Shown here: positions 30,973 to 39,824 of the stretch, piece after piece
Layout of the letters: every line of letters starts with the position of its first letter
How positions within the stretch are numbered: position 1 is the first letter of the stretch
NCBI GenBank assembly: GCA_036226585.1
Contig: CP108997.1
Coordinates: forward strand, 1,488,001 to 1,552,000
Direction: 5' to 3'
From: Streptomyces sp. NBC_00708
GTDB taxonomy: Bacteria > Actinomycetota > Actinomycetes > Streptomycetales > Streptomycetaceae
Length of the DNA stretch: 64,000 bases
The notes under the pieces: generated by a model
The model's input: the letters and a program-made list of their open reading frames with translations, nothing else
Database searches by the model: none
What the model was told of the DNA's origin: nothing
Program-made: the position numbers and the translations under genes

Positions 30973-32475
30973 TCAGTCGGTGGAACCGGCGCGCGAGCGT
31001 GCCTTGAACGCGGCCTTGCGGGCGTCCTTCGCCTGCTTCTTGTCGCTGTGCAGCCGCCCCATCGCTTCCAGGACGTCCGCCGTCGCCGGGTGGTCGACGC
31101 GCCACGCCTCGTCGAAGAAACCGCTGTGCTGGCCGGACAGGCCCTCGACCAGGCCCTGGAGTTCGTCGAGGTCGCCGTCCGCCTCCAGCTGGGCGGCGAT
31201 CGTGTCGATGGCGAGCCAGAAGATCATCGTCTCCGAGGGCGCGGGGACGTCGCCCGCACCCCGTTCGGCGAGCCAGACCCGGGCCAGGCCGCCCAGCTCG
31301 GGGTCGTCGAGCACCGCGCGCACGGCGGGTTCGGCCTCCGCGCCGACCAGGGCGAGCGCCTGCTGGCAGTGCAGCCGGCGCAGCGGGGCCACCGGGTCCT
31401 CGCCCCGTGCGGCGTCCAGGAGTTCGGCGGCGGCGCCGTCGGAGCCCCGGCGCTCCAGCCACAGCTGGATCTCGGCGCGGGCGGCGGCCTCGGGGTAGTG
31501 GGCGACGCCGCCGAGAAGCACGTCGGCGCCCTTGTCCGTGAGGTCGCCGATCGCCGGGGCGTCCACCCCGGCCTCCAGCATGCGGGCGCGGATGCCGTAG
31601 AGGCCGAGCGGGGTCAGCCGGACCATGCCGTAGCGGGTGACGTCCTCCTCGTCGGCGGGCGGGACGTCCTCCTCGCCCTCCTCGACGAGCAACGCCTCGT
31701 CCACCGGGTGGTATTCGACGATGCCGATGGGTTCGAGCACCCGGAACTGGTCGTCCAGGCGCATCATCGCGTCCGAGACCTGCTCCAGGACGTCGTCGGT
31801 GGGCTCCCCCATGTCGTCGGGGACGATCATCGAGGCGGCGAGCGCGGGCAGCGGCACGGGCGCGCCGTCCGCCCCGTCGCCGACGGTGAGCAGGTAGAGG
31901 TTGCCGAGGACCCCGTCCAGGAACTCCGTCTCGGTCTCCGGGTCCCAGTCGAGCGCGTCGAAGTCGATCGAGCCGTCCTCGCCGACCAGGTCGGCGAAGT
32001 CGTCGAAGGCGGGCGCGGTGGCGTCGGCGTGCGCGGCTTCCAGGCCGTCGAGCCAGATCGCCAGGACGTCCGCCGGTGAACCGCCGGTCAGCAGCGCGAG
32101 GTTCTCGCCCGCGGTGACGGTCCCCAGCGCCTCATCGGCCCCGGCCTCGTCGTCGTCCTCGTCGAAACCGGCCTCCGGGCCGTCGGTCTCCTGGGCCGGG
32201 TCCTCGATGTCGACGAGCCCGGTGTCGACGGCGAGCCGCCAGGCCTCGCTGGCCTCCGCCGCGCCGTCCTCGTCCGGGGTGAGGCCGAGGTGCTCGGCGG
32301 CGGCGGGCAGCTGCGCGTCGACGAGTTCGCCGCCGGCTCCGACCCTGGTGTCCGGGCCGGCCCAGCGGGCGAGCCGTGCGGCACGGGCGAGCAGCGGCGC
32401 GGCCAGCGCGTCCCGTGCCAGCTCGGCCTCGGTGTGCAGCCGGACCGGCGGCAGGGTCGGGCGCTCTGCGGACAT
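30973..32475 (-). CDS. Large acidic conserved hypothetical protein
   Basis: 500 residues, cytosolic, no transmembrane segment. It is strongly acidic in the first half (ETDGPEAGFDEDDDEAGADEAL near 95-120, and EEGEEDVPPADEEDV near 265-280) and ends with a basic tail (SDKKQAKDARKAAFKARSRAGSTD). The middle has a possible winged-helix (TRYGMVRLTPLGLYGIRARMLEAG). The last third resembles HEAT-like helical repeats (AAARAEIQLWLERRGSDGAAAELLDAARGEDPVAPLRRLHCQQAL). The ATG has GAGGAG upstream. I know it only as a conserved actinomycete protein; no function can be assigned. Confidence 0.75.
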   Translation of the reverse strand: MSAERPTLPPVRLHTEAELARDALAAPLLARAARLARWAGPDTRVGAGGELVDAQLPAAAEHLGLTPDEDGAAEASEAWRLAVDTGLVDIEDPAQETDGPEAGFDEDDDEAGADEALGTVTAGENLALLTGGSPADVLAIWLDGLEAAHADATAPAFDDFADLVGEDGSIDFDALDWDPETETEFLDGVLGNLYLLTVGDGADGAPVPLPALAASMIVPDDMGEPTDDVLEQVSDAMMRLDDQFRVLEPIGIVEYHPVDEALLVEEGEEDVPPADEEDVTRYGMVRLTPLGLYGIRARMLEAGVDAPAIGDLTDKGADVLLGGVAHYPEAAARAEIQLWLERRGSDGAAAELLDAARGEDPVAPLRRLHCQQALALVGAEAEPAVRAVLDDPELGGLARVWLAERGAGDVPAPSETMIFWLAIDTIAAQLEADGDLDELQGLVEGLSGQHSGFFDEAWRVDHPATADVLEAMGRLHSDKKQAKDARKAAFKARSRAGSTD

Positions 32476-32704
32476 CAGGGGGTCTCCTCGGAACGTACGG
32501 GGTTTCGGCCGCCGGGCCGGATACGGGCCGGGCGGCTCAGGACGTGTGCCGCGGGGCCTTGCCGTCCGCCCGGCGCCCGTGGCGGGGCGGGTGGAACATC
32601 CGGAACACGCCCTAAGCGTAGACGCATTTCGCCGCGTGCCGACCGGAATGCGGGCACCGCCCCCGGCGCCCCGGCCCGGGGCGGCTCCCCCGCCGCCGTC
32701 GTGC

Positions 32705-32710
32705 CAGAAT
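32705..32710 (+). promoter_or_regulatory. -10 element placing a leaderless start at 32718
   Basis: CAGAAT is followed by 7 nt and then the GTG start of the acetyltransferase, with no ribosome site. Confidence 0.4.
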
Positions 32711-32717
32711 CCGGGGC

Positions 32718-33161
32718 GTGACTCTGCGTACCGCCACCCGCTCCGACCTGCCCGCCGTGCTCGCTCTGCTCGCCGACGAGGAGGCGGTGGTGGACCCCGC
32801 GTCGCTCGTCGTCGGCGAGGCGCACGAGAAGGCGTTCGCCGACATCACGGCCGACGCGCGCAACGAGATCCTGGTGCTGGAGGACGGCGGGACGGTGGTG
32901 GGCTGTCTTCAGGCCACCTATATCCCGGGGCTCGGCAAGGGCGGCGCGGAGCGGGCGCTGATCGAGGCGGTGCGGATCAGAGCGGACCGCCGGGGCGGCG
33001 GCCTGGGCCGGCGGCTGATGGAGCAGGCGGTCGAGCGGGCCCGGCAGCGCGGCTGCGGGCTGGTGCAGCTGACCAGCAACCGGAGCCGCACGGACGCGCA
33101 CCGCTTCTACGCCTCACTGGGGTTCACCGCGAGCCACGAGGGCTTCAAGCTCGCCCTCTGA
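32718..33161 (+). CDS. GNAT-family N-acetyltransferase
   Basis: 147-residue acetyltransferase. The order is standard: N-terminal TLRTATRSDLPAVLALLADEE, central beta strands with GTVVGCLQATYIPGLG, the acetyl-CoA binding loop RADRRGGGLGRRLMEQAVERA (R/Q-x-x-G-x-G/A motif), and the terminal NRSRTDAHRFYASLGFTASHEGFKL. Substrate not predictable. It is preceded by a 242-bp gap in which I see only the CAGAAT promoter element, and it stands alone before dapA. Confidence 0.9.
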   Translation: MTLRTATRSDLPAVLALLADEEAVVDPASLVVGEAHEKAFADITADARNEILVLEDGGTVVGCLQATYIPGLGKGGAERALIEAVRIRADRRGGGLGRRLMEQAVERARQRGCGLVQLTSNRSRTDAHRFYASLGFTASHEGFKLAL

Positions 33162-33275
33162 GCGCTCGGGCCGCCCCGGAGACCCGGCTCCCGGAACACG
33201 ATTGAGCGTTGCTTCACCTTCACCCGCAGAAGATCTAAGTAGACCTTCATGGTCCGGCGGGCCGACACTTCAGGA

Positions 33276-34169
33276 ATGACGCCTTCCGCACCTTCGCGCC
33301 CGCGCCCCTTCGGCCGCTCCCTCTGCGCCATGATCACCCCGTTCACCGCCGACGGCGCCCTCGACCGGGAGGCGGCGGCCGCGCACGCCGCCGCCCTGGT
33401 CACGGGCGGCTGCGACGGGCTGGTGCTCAGCGGTACGACCGGCGAGTCCCCGACCACGTCCGACGCGGAGAAGGCGGACCTGCTGCGCGCGGTGCGCGAG
33501 GCGGTCGGCCCGGCCGTGCCGCTGGTCGCGGGCGTCGGCACCTCGGACACCCGGCACACGATCGAGCTGGCGCGCCAGGCCGAACGGGCGGGCGCGGACG
33601 GGCTCCTGGTGGTGACCCCGTACTACAGCAGGCCCCCGCAGGCGGCCGTGGAGGCGCACTTCCGCCGCATCGCCGACGCGGCGGGCCTGCCCGTGATGCT
33701 GTACGACATCCCCGGCCGCACCGGCACCCGCATCGAGCCGGAGACCATGCTGCGGCTGGCGGAGCACCCGCGCGTCGTCGCGGTGAAGGACTGCGCGCAG
33801 GACCTGCTGGCGGCGACGCGGGTGATCGCGGCCGGCGGGCTCGCGTACTACTCGGGCTGCGAGGAGCTGAACCTGCCGCTGTACGCGCTGGGCGGCGCGG
33901 GGTACGTCAGCACGGTCGCCAATGTGGTGCCGGGCCGGATGCGGGCGGTGCTGGACGCCTTCGACGCCGGGGACACCGACGGGGCCGCCCGGCTGAACGC
34001 GCGGCTGGCCCCGCTGACCGCGCTGATGATGGCGTCCGGGCTGCCCGGCACGGTCACGGCGAAGGCGCTGCTGGCCGCGGGGCCGGTGCGCGAACCGCTG
34101 CAGCCCGCCGGGCGCGAGGCGTCCGACGGGCTGCGTGCGGCGTACGAGGAACTGCTTGTCCCCGCTTAG
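33276..34169 (+). CDS. dapA: 4-hydroxy-tetrahydrodipicolinate synthase
   Basis: Condenses pyruvate with aspartate semialdehyde in lysine/diaminopimelate synthesis. The 297-residue protein keeps the true DapA signatures: SGTTGESPTT (pyruvate carboxylate loop), Tyr in VMLYDIPGRTG, Schiff-base Lys in VVAVKDCAQD, and YSGCEELNLPLYALGGAGYVSTVANV. The ATG at 33276 gives the usual N-terminus (PFGRSLCAMITPF) but only AGGA directly abutting it; an ATG at 33249 is an alternative. It converges on dapD with 13 bp between stops, so two diaminopimelate genes are adjacent. Streptomycetes can carry more than one dapA; essentiality of this copy is unknown. Confidence 0.88.
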   Translation: MTPSAPSRPRPFGRSLCAMITPFTADGALDREAAAAHAAALVTGGCDGLVLSGTTGESPTTSDAEKADLLRAVREAVGPAVPLVAGVGTSDTRHTIELARQAERAGADGLLVVTPYYSRPPQAAVEAHFRRIADAAGLPVMLYDIPGRTGTRIEPETMLRLAEHPRVVAVKDCAQDLLAATRVIAAGGLAYYSGCEELNLPLYALGGAGYVSTVANVVPGRMRAVLDAFDAGDTDGAARLNARLAPLTALMMASGLPGTVTAKALLAAGPVREPLQPAGREASDGLRAAYEELLVPA

Positions 34170-34182
34170 GGCCTGTCCGGCC

Positions 34183-35172
34183 TCAGTCGTTGCTGTGCAG
34201 GACGTCGTTGAGGCCGTCCCAGACCGCGTTGTTCGGGCGGGCCTCGACGGCACCGGTGACCGAGTTGCGGCGGAAGAGGATGTTCGAGGCCCCGGAGAGC
34301 TCGCGGGCCTTGACCACCTGGCCGTCCGGCAGGGTGACGCGCGTGCCAGCGGTGACGTAGAGCCCGGCCTCGACGACGCACTCGTCGCCGAGCGCGATGC
34401 CGACCCCGGCCTCCGCGCCGACCAGGCAGCGCTCGCCGATCACGATGCGCTCCTTGCCGCCGCCGGAGAGCATGCCCATCGTGGAGGCGCCGCCGCCGAT
34501 GTCCGAGCCGTCACCGATGACGACGCCGGCGGAGATGCGGCCCTCGACCATGGACGTGCCGAGCGTGCCGGCGTTGAAGTTGACGAAGCCCTCGTGCATG
34601 ACGGTCGTGCCGGAGGCGAGGTGCGCGCCGAGGCGCACCCGGTCGGCGTCGGCGATCCGCACGCCCTTCGGCGCCACGTAGTCCGTCATGCGCGGGAACT
34701 TGTCCACGGAGGTCACCTGGAGGTGCAGGCCCTCGGCGCGGGCGTTGAGCCGGACCCGCTCCAGGTCGTCGACGGCGACCGGGCCGAGCGAGGTCCAGGC
34801 GACGTTGGCGAGGTGGCCGAAGATGCCGTCCAGGTTCTGCCCGTGCGGCTGGACCAGGCGGTGCGAGAGCAGGTGCAGGCGCAGGTAGACGTCGTGGGCG
34901 TCGAGCGGCTTGTCGTCGAGCGAGGCGATGACCGTGCGCACGGCGACGACCTCGACCCCGCGGCGGGCGTCCACGCCGATGGCCTTGGCGGCGCCCTCGC
35001 CGAGCAGGTTGACGGCCTGGTCGGGGCCGAGCCGCTCGGTTCCGGCGGGACCGGGCTCGGCGGTGAGCTCGGGTGCGGGGAACCAGGTGTCGAGGACGGA
35101 ACCGTCGCCGGCGATCGTGGCGAGGCCGGCGGCGACGGCGCCGGTGGTGCGGGTGGAAGTCGTGTCGGTCAT
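34183..35172 (-). CDS. dapD: 2,3,4,5-tetrahydropyridine-2,6-dicarboxylate N-succinyltransferase
   Basis: Succinylates tetrahydrodipicolinate in the succinylase branch of diaminopimelate synthesis. 329 residues of the actinobacterial DapD type: an N-terminal alpha/beta domain (about 1-160), then a left-handed parallel beta helix of hexapeptide repeats ([90 protein letters not shown]), and a C-terminal [22 protein letters not shown] element 7 nt before the ATG, lying over the stop codon of the upstream MFS gene, indicates its own leaderless transcript. Confidence 0.95.
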   Translation of the reverse strand: MTDTTSTRTTGAVAAGLATIAGDGSVLDTWFPAPELTAEPGPAGTERLGPDQAVNLLGEGAAKAIGVDARRGVEVVAVRTVIASLDDKPLDAHDVYLRLHLLSHRLVQPHGQNLDGIFGHLANVAWTSLGPVAVDDLERVRLNARAEGLHLQVTSVDKFPRMTDYVAPKGVRIADADRVRLGAHLASGTTVMHEGFVNFNAGTLGTSMVEGRISAGVVIGDGSDIGGGASTMGMLSGGGKERIVIGERCLVGAEAGVGIALGDECVVEAGLYVTAGTRVTLPDGQVVKARELSGASNILFRRNSVTGAVEARPNNAVWDGLNDVLHSND

Positions 35173-35179
35173 GACCAGA

Positions 35180-35185
35180 AACCTA
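35180..35185 (-). promoter_or_regulatory. -10 element of leaderless dapD, inside the end of the MFS gene
   Basis: On the minus strand TAGGTT is followed by 7 nt and the dapD ATG. The element overlaps the MFS stop codon at 35183-35185. Confidence 0.5.
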
Positions 35186-36424
35186 ACCGGACCGGGGCCG
35201 CGCGGGCGAACCGGTCTCAGCGTCCGGGCGTCGCGCCGCCGGCACCGGCACGGGGGACACGGGCAGCCGCCGCGCGGCGAGCACCGCACAGCCCGCCAGA
35301 CACGCCAGCACCGCACAGGCGGGCCAGAGCAGTGCGGGGGCGGTGGCGTAGAGGGCGCCGCCCAGCGGCGGAGCGAGGACCTGGCCGCTGATGGAGGCGC
35401 CCGCGTACAGGCTCTGGAAGCGGCCCTGCGCGTGTGCGGGGGCCTGGTCGGCGACGTACGCCGTGGCGGTGGTCTTGTACAGGATCTCGCCGAGGGTCAG
35501 GGAGACCATCATCAGGACGGCGAAGGCGGCCCCGTCCCCGGGGATCAGCAGCGCGTACCCGGCCCCGACCAGCAGCAGCCCGGTGCCGACGATGCCCAGC
35601 GGCGCGCGGGCGCGCAGAGCGTGGGCGGCGGGCAGTTCCAGGCAGAGGATGACCCCGCCGTTGACGGCGATGAGCCAGCCGTAGAACGCGGTGCCGTGGC
35701 CGTGGTCCGCGAGGAAGACCGGCAGGGTGGAGTACTGCTGGCGGTAGACGAGGTCCACGCAGACGATCGCGGCGAGCAGCACCGGCACGGCGGGCCTGGC
35801 CCGCAGTTCGCGCCACAGCCCCGGCGCGCCGGGCGGCGGCGGCGCGGAGCGGGAGTGCGCGGTGCCCCGGGCGGGGAGGATGCGGGCCGCGTAGCAGGCG
35901 AAGAGGAGGGTGCCCACGCCGTCGAGGAGGAACAGCCAGTCGTACGAGAAACGGGCGGCGATCAGGGCGCCGACGGGCGGTCCGACGGTGAAACCGCCGT
36001 TGGAGGCGAAGCGGGTCAGCGCGAAGCTCTGGCGCCGGCCGCCCCCGGGCACGGAGACGGCCACCAGCGCGGCGTTCGCGGCGCGCACCACGCCGGTGGC
36101 GTACTGGGCGAGCGGCAGGACCGCGTACAGGGCGGGGAGCGGCAGCACCGGCAGGGCGACGAGCACGGCGCCGCCGACGCAGGAGCCGAGCAGCAGCATC
36201 CGGCGGTGTCCGTAGCGGTCGCCGAACCAGCCGCCGGTGAAGTTGCCCGCGACCAGACCGACGCCGCCGATGCCGGTGAGCAGCCCGGCCTGGGGGACGG
36301 TGAGCCCGCGCGGGCCCGTCAGATAGACGAAGAGGTAGACGAAGGTGAAGCTCACCATCGCGTTGAAGAACGCCCCGAGGGCGAGCAGCCGCACAGTGCG
36401 CGGAACGCCCGTCAGCATCCCCAT
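35183..36424 (-). CDS. Major facilitator superfamily transporter (exporter type)
   Basis: 413 residues with twelve predicted helices. The MFS signature after helix 2 is [17 protein letters not shown] (GxxxDRxGRR-like), and the second half has [18 protein letters not shown] and [23 protein letters not shown]. An ATG with GGAGGAGGGGG upstream sets the start. It is divergent from the HxlR-peroxiredoxin fusion across a 128-bp gap containing a perfect 17-bp operator-like palindrome, so this exporter is a likely target of that regulator. The substrate may be a redox-active or electrophilic compound; that is inference. Confidence 0.88.
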   Translation of the reverse strand: MGMLTGVPRTVRLLALGAFFNAMVSFTFVYLFVYLTGPRGLTVPQAGLLTGIGGVGLVAGNFTGGWFGDRYGHRRMLLLGSCVGGAVLVALPVLPLPALYAVLPLAQYATGVVRAANAALVAVSVPGGGRRQSFALTRFASNGGFTVGPPVGALIAARFSYDWLFLLDGVGTLLFACYAARILPARGTAHSRSAPPPPGAPGLWRELRARPAVPVLLAAIVCVDLVYRQQYSTLPVFLADHGHGTAFYGWLIAVNGGVILCLELPAAHALRARAPLGIVGTGLLLVGAGYALLIPGDGAAFAVLMMVSLTLGEILYKTTATAYVADQAPAHAQGRFQSLYAGASISGQVLAPPLGGALYATAPALLWPACAVLACLAGCAVLAARRLPVSPVPVPAARRPDAETGSPARPRSG

Positions 36425-36457
36425 CCGAAGCCCCCTCCTCCAGCGGAACCCCGAGTG

Positions 36458-36474
36458 AGTTCCTTTTGGGAACT
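36458..36474. promoter_or_regulatory. Perfect inverted repeat in the MFS/HxlR divergent promoter region
   Basis: AGTTCC-TTTTG-GGAACT, 6-bp perfect arms with a 5-bp centre, lies about midway between the two divergent genes. HxlR-family regulators bind such short palindromes next to their own gene. Confidence 0.6.
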
Positions 36475-36552
36475 GACTATGGCAGCATGCGTTCCGCAGG
36501 TCAACGCGGCCGATGGAGTTCAATGGCAGCCCCGGACGATCGAGGAGGCCCC

Positions 36553-37434
36553 ATGCCCCAGCGCATCAGCCAGGCCGACGCGGACTGCGCCATCGCGCAG
36601 GCGCTCGACGTGGTCGGCGACTGGTGGACCCTGCTGATCGTGCGGGACACCGCACGCGGGGTGCACCGGTTCGACGCGCTCCAGCGGGAACTGGGCGTCT
36701 CCCGGAAGGTCCTCACCGAACGGCTGCGGCTGCTGGTCGACGCGGGGGTCCTGACCCGCGAGCCGTACCAGGAGCGGCCGGTGCGGTACGAGTACCGGCT
36801 GACCCCGCGCGGCCGCGCCCTGCTGCCGGTACTGATCGCGCTCCAGGACTGGGGCGACGCATGGGTGATGGGAGACGGGGAGACGATGGCGACCACGGAG
36901 GAGTCCTCACGGGAGGCCGCGCGGGTGCACGCACTGCGCGGCACCCGGGTACCGGAACTGACCCTGGCCCGGAGCACCGGCGGCAGCCAGGACCCGGTGG
37001 CCGGCACCCCGTACACCGTCCTGTACTTCTTCCCCGGGGCCTACGCCCGCCAGGAGTCCTATCCGCCCGGCTGGTCCGGTATCCCCGGCGCCCGCGGCTG
37101 CACGCTCGAATCGTGCACCTACCGCGACCGGCTGGCGGACTTCACGGCGGCGGGCGCGAGCGTGCACGGCGTCTCCACGCAACGCCCCGACGAACAGCAG
37201 GCGTTCGCCGAGGCCGAGCGGCTGCGCTTCCCGCTCCTGTCGGACGCGGACCTGGAACTGACCGCCGCACTGCGCCTGCCGACGTTCCGCGCCGGCGGAG
37301 TCGTCCGCGCCAAGCGGCTGACCCTGGTGGTGGACCGGGACCGCACGGTCCGCGAGGTGCTGTACCCGGTCACGGACATCGAGGACAGCGTGCGGGCCGC
37401 GCTCGCGGCGGTCGAGGGTGCGGACAGCCTCTGA
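36553..37434 (+). CDS. HxlR-type regulator fused to a peroxiredoxin-like domain
   Basis: 293 residues, two domains. Residues about 10-105 form an HxlR winged helix (CAIAQALDVVGDWWTLLIVRDTARGVHRFDALQRELGVSRKVLTERLRLLVDAGVL). About 125-290 is a thioredoxin-fold peroxiredoxin of the BCP/PrxQ kind: YTVLYFFPGAYARQESYPPGW, GARGCTLESCTYRDRL with Cys183 and Cys188 five residues apart, GVSTQRPDEQQAFAEAERLRFPLLSDADLELTAAL. The Thr that normally sits three residues before the peroxidatic Cys is Ala here, and an insertion precedes the site. It is therefore likely a cysteine redox sensor that tunes DNA binding, though residual peroxidase activity is possible. GAGGAGG lies before the ATG. Confidence 0.88.
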   Translation: MPQRISQADADCAIAQALDVVGDWWTLLIVRDTARGVHRFDALQRELGVSRKVLTERLRLLVDAGVLTREPYQERPVRYEYRLTPRGRALLPVLIALQDWGDAWVMGDGETMATTEESSREAARVHALRGTRVPELTLARSTGGSQDPVAGTPYTVLYFFPGAYARQESYPPGWSGIPGARGCTLESCTYRDRLADFTAAGASVHGVSTQRPDEQQAFAEAERLRFPLLSDADLELTAALRLPTFRAGGVVRAKRLTLVVDRDRTVREVLYPVTDIEDSVRAALAAVEGADSL

Positions 37435-37450
37435 CCCAAGAGGGGGACAG

Positions 37451-37470
37451 CCCCCGGCCGGTGCCGGGGG
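37451..37470 (+). terminator. Hairpin terminator after the HxlR-peroxiredoxin gene
   Basis: CCCCCGGC (37451-37458), loop CGGT, GCCGGGGG (37463-37470), 17 nt past the stop. Confidence 0.65.
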
Positions 37471-37545
37471 CTTGCGCCAATGCGCGGGAGCACCCTGCCG
37501 CGAAAGGCTCAAGTGGCCCTGCACGCACGTGAGTCGGAGAAATCC

Positions 37546-38841
37546 ATGACAGCACTCGTCCCCCCGCACCCGTCCCGCGCCCGCCGCTCCCGGACAGTCG
37601 TCCGGGCCATCGCGGCGGCCGCCTGCTGCGGCCTGCTGCTGAGCGGCCCGGCCGCCTCGGCGGCCTCGGCCCCGGCCCCCGCCGCCACCGTGCCGGCCGA
37701 GGCGTCCGGCCGGGGCACCCTGGTCTCCGCCGAGCGGCTGTACACGCTGGACACCCCGCAGGCCGTGATCGCCGACCTGACCGCGGCCGGGTTCGCCGCG
37801 GACACGGTCCGGTACGGCGTCACCGCCTACCGCCTGATCTACCGGACCGTCGACGCGCACGGGAGGCCCACCACGGCGAGCGGGCTCGTCGCCGTGCCGC
37901 TGCGGAGCCCGGACCGGCTGCACACCGTCTCCTTCGCCCACGGCACCGGCAGCCACAAGAACGACGCGCCGTCCGCGCAGCGCGCCGCCTTCGTCTCCGC
38001 ACCGGTGATCGCCCACGCCTCGGCGGGCGCCTTCGCGGTCGGACCCGACTACCTCGGGCTCGGCCAGGGGCCGGGACTCCACCCCTGGATGGACATCGGC
38101 TCGGAGACCACGGCCTCCCTGGACATGCTCCGGGCCGCCCACGCCTTCGCACCCCGCACCGGGCACGTCCTGGAACGCGAGGTCATGGTCACCGGCTTCT
38201 CGCAGGGCGCGTCGGCCGCCCTGGGGCTCGGCCGGGCCCTCCAGGCCGGTGCGGACTCCTGGTTCCGGCTCGGTGCGCTGGCCCCGGTCAGCGGCGCGTA
38301 CGACTTCGGGGGCGCGGAGCTGCGCGCGCTGATGGCGGGCGGCCTGGACCCGAAGTCCAGCGTGATCTACGCCGCGTACACGCTGGTCGCCTTCAACCGC
38401 CTGCACGACATCTACGACAGGCCCGAAGAGGTCTTCCAGGACGCGTACGCCGGCACGGTCGAAGCTCTTTTCGACGGCGCGCACACCGGGCAGGAGCTGA
38501 TGCGGGGCACCCCGGAGACGCTGGACGGCCTGCTGACCGCGCACGGCCGCGAGCTCCTGACGCACCCCACGGGCGCGCTGGCCGACGCGCTGCGCACCAC
38601 CGACGCCGTCTGCACCGACTGGACGCCCCGCGCACCGGTCCGCCTCTACACGGCCTCCGGCGACGAGCAGGCGACGACCGAGAACACCGCGAACTGCCGG
38701 GCGGCGCTGGCGAGTAAGGGCGTGCGCGTCCCGGTCGACGATCTCGGTGCGGTCGACTACCACGGCTCGCGCCACCTGGGGTCCAACGTGGCGGCCACCC
38801 CGCGGATCGTGCGCTGGTTCGCCGGGCTGTCCCGGCACTGA
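37546..38841 (+). CDS. Secreted alpha/beta-hydrolase (lipase-like)
   Basis: 431 residues with a Sec signal (basic ARRSRTVVR then AIAAAACCGLLLSGPAASA, cleavage near residue 45) and an alpha/beta-hydrolase fold. VSFAHGTGSHKNDAPS suggests the oxyanion-hole HG motif, VMVTGFSQGASAALGLG carries the nucleophile Ser in GxSxG, VRLYTASGDEQ the acid, and DYHGSRH the likely catalytic His. It resembles the secretory lipase/esterase family of actinomycetes (related to PF03583 proteins). The ATG is preceded by GGAGA. Substrate unknown. It stands alone, converging on the TetR gene. Confidence 0.83.
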   Translation: MTALVPPHPSRARRSRTVVRAIAAAACCGLLLSGPAASAASAPAPAATVPAEASGRGTLVSAERLYTLDTPQAVIADLTAAGFAADTVRYGVTAYRLIYRTVDAHGRPTTASGLVAVPLRSPDRLHTVSFAHGTGSHKNDAPSAQRAAFVSAPVIAHASAGAFAVGPDYLGLGQGPGLHPWMDIGSETTASLDMLRAAHAFAPRTGHVLEREVMVTGFSQGASAALGLGRALQAGADSWFRLGALAPVSGAYDFGGAELRALMAGGLDPKSSVIYAAYTLVAFNRLHDIYDRPEEVFQDAYAGTVEALFDGAHTGQELMRGTPETLDGLLTAHGRELLTHPTGALADALRTTDAVCTDWTPRAPVRLYTASGDEQATTENTANCRAALASKGVRVPVDDLGAVDYHGSRHLGSNVAATPRIVRWFAGLSRH

Positions 38842-38860
38842 CCCGGCGCCCCCCGCGCCC

Positions 38861-39397
38861 TCAGCCGGCGACCCGACCCAGCATCTCGCGGGCGTACGCC
38901 TCGTCGTACTCGCCGCCGGTGAGGAGCACCTGGAGACAGATGCCGTCCATCAGGGCGACCAGCGCCCGCGCGGTGGCCGGGCCGGTGCGCGGCTGGAGCA
39001 GGGCGGCGGTGGCGTCGGTCCACTCGGCGGCGACCGGGCGCAGCGCGGACCTGCGCAGGGCGGCGAGGTACAGCTCGTACTCCAGCTCGGCCCGGCCGCG
39101 GCCGCCGGCGAAGAACCGCCCCAGCAGCCGGGCGAGTTCGGCCGCGAGGTCGGCGTCCGGGTCCGCGAGGCCCCGGCTCTCGCGCATGACGGCGGCGAAG
39201 TTCTCGTTGGTCCGGCGCAGGGCGGCGATCAGCAGCTCGTCGAGCGAGGCGAAGTGGTACGTCGTCGAGCCGAGCGGCACATCGGCCTCGGCGGCGACGG
39301 AGCGGTGACTGAGCCCGGCGATGCCCCGCTCGCCGACCACCCGGATCGCCGCGTCGATGATCCGGGAGCGCCGCTCGGGGTCGTACCGCCGTGCCAT
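38861..39397 (-). CDS. TetR-family regulator of the adjacent SMR transporter
   Basis: 178 residues. The N-terminal helix-turn-helix (about 10-55, RIIDAAIRVVGERGIAGLSHRSVAAEADVPLGSTTYHFASLDELL) is typical of TetR, followed by an all-helical ligand domain. Its ATG overlaps the stop of the SMR gene (TGATG), so the two are one operon driven from the promoter at about 39720, which itself contains a GTGTAC repeat. Probably an autorepressor released by the exported cation. Confidence 0.88.
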   Translation of the reverse strand: MARRYDPERRSRIIDAAIRVVGERGIAGLSHRSVAAEADVPLGSTTYHFASLDELLIAALRRTNENFAAVMRESRGLADPDADLAAELARLLGRFFAGGRGRAELEYELYLAALRRSALRPVAAEWTDATAALLQPRTGPATARALVALMDGICLQVLLTGGEYDEAYAREMLGRVAG

Positions 39398-39717
39398 CAG
39401 TGCGCCCCGCCCAGGTTGAGCACCACCACACCGGCGATGACCAGCAGCACCCCGGCCACCTTCAGCGGGCCGGCGGACTCCCCCAGGAACACCATGCCGA
39501 TGAGGGCGACGGCGGCGGTGCCGACGCCCGCCCAGATCGCGTAGGCGGTGCCCACCGACAGGGTCTTCAGGGTCTGGGCCAGCAGGGAGAAGGCCAGTAG
39601 ATAACCGGCGACGGTGATCAGCGAGGGCCACAGCCGGGTGAATCCCTCGCTGTACTTCATGGCGGTCGTCCCCGCCACCTCCGCCGCTATGGCCGCGGCG
39701 AGCAGTCCGTATCCCAT
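39397..39717 (-). CDS. Small multidrug resistance (SMR) transporter
   Basis: 106 residues with four membrane helices, the normal SMR size. The membrane-embedded Glu of helix 1 is in AAAIAAEVAGTTAMKYS, and AYAIWAGVGTAAVALIGMVFLGE is the conserved helix 3. This fits EmrE/QacC-like proton-coupled export of quaternary cations or guanidinium compounds. The A-x-x-W-A-G-x-G region is shared by EmrE and SugE types, so the substrate class is open. A TACACT element 7 nt before the ATG indicates a leaderless message. Confidence 0.92.
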   Translation of the reverse strand: MGYGLLAAAIAAEVAGTTAMKYSEGFTRLWPSLITVAGYLLAFSLLAQTLKTLSVGTAYAIWAGVGTAAVALIGMVFLGESAGPLKVAGVLLVIAGVVVLNLGGAH

Positions 39718-39731
39718 GTGTACAAGTGTAC
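39718..39731 (-). promoter_or_regulatory. Operator and -10 element of the SMR/TetR operon
   Basis: On the plus strand GTGTAC-AA-GTGTAC (39718-39731) is a tandem repeat with palindromic GTAC cores. Read on the minus strand it contains TACACT 7 nt before the ATG. TetR binding here would cover the -10 directly. Confidence 0.55.
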
Positions 39732-39824
39732 GCAACGGCTGCCCGCACACGGCCGGAGTCACCGCAGTCCCGGGGCGCTACCGTGGTCCGTCCAGTACAT
39801 GATCGACGGACCGACGGAGCAGTG

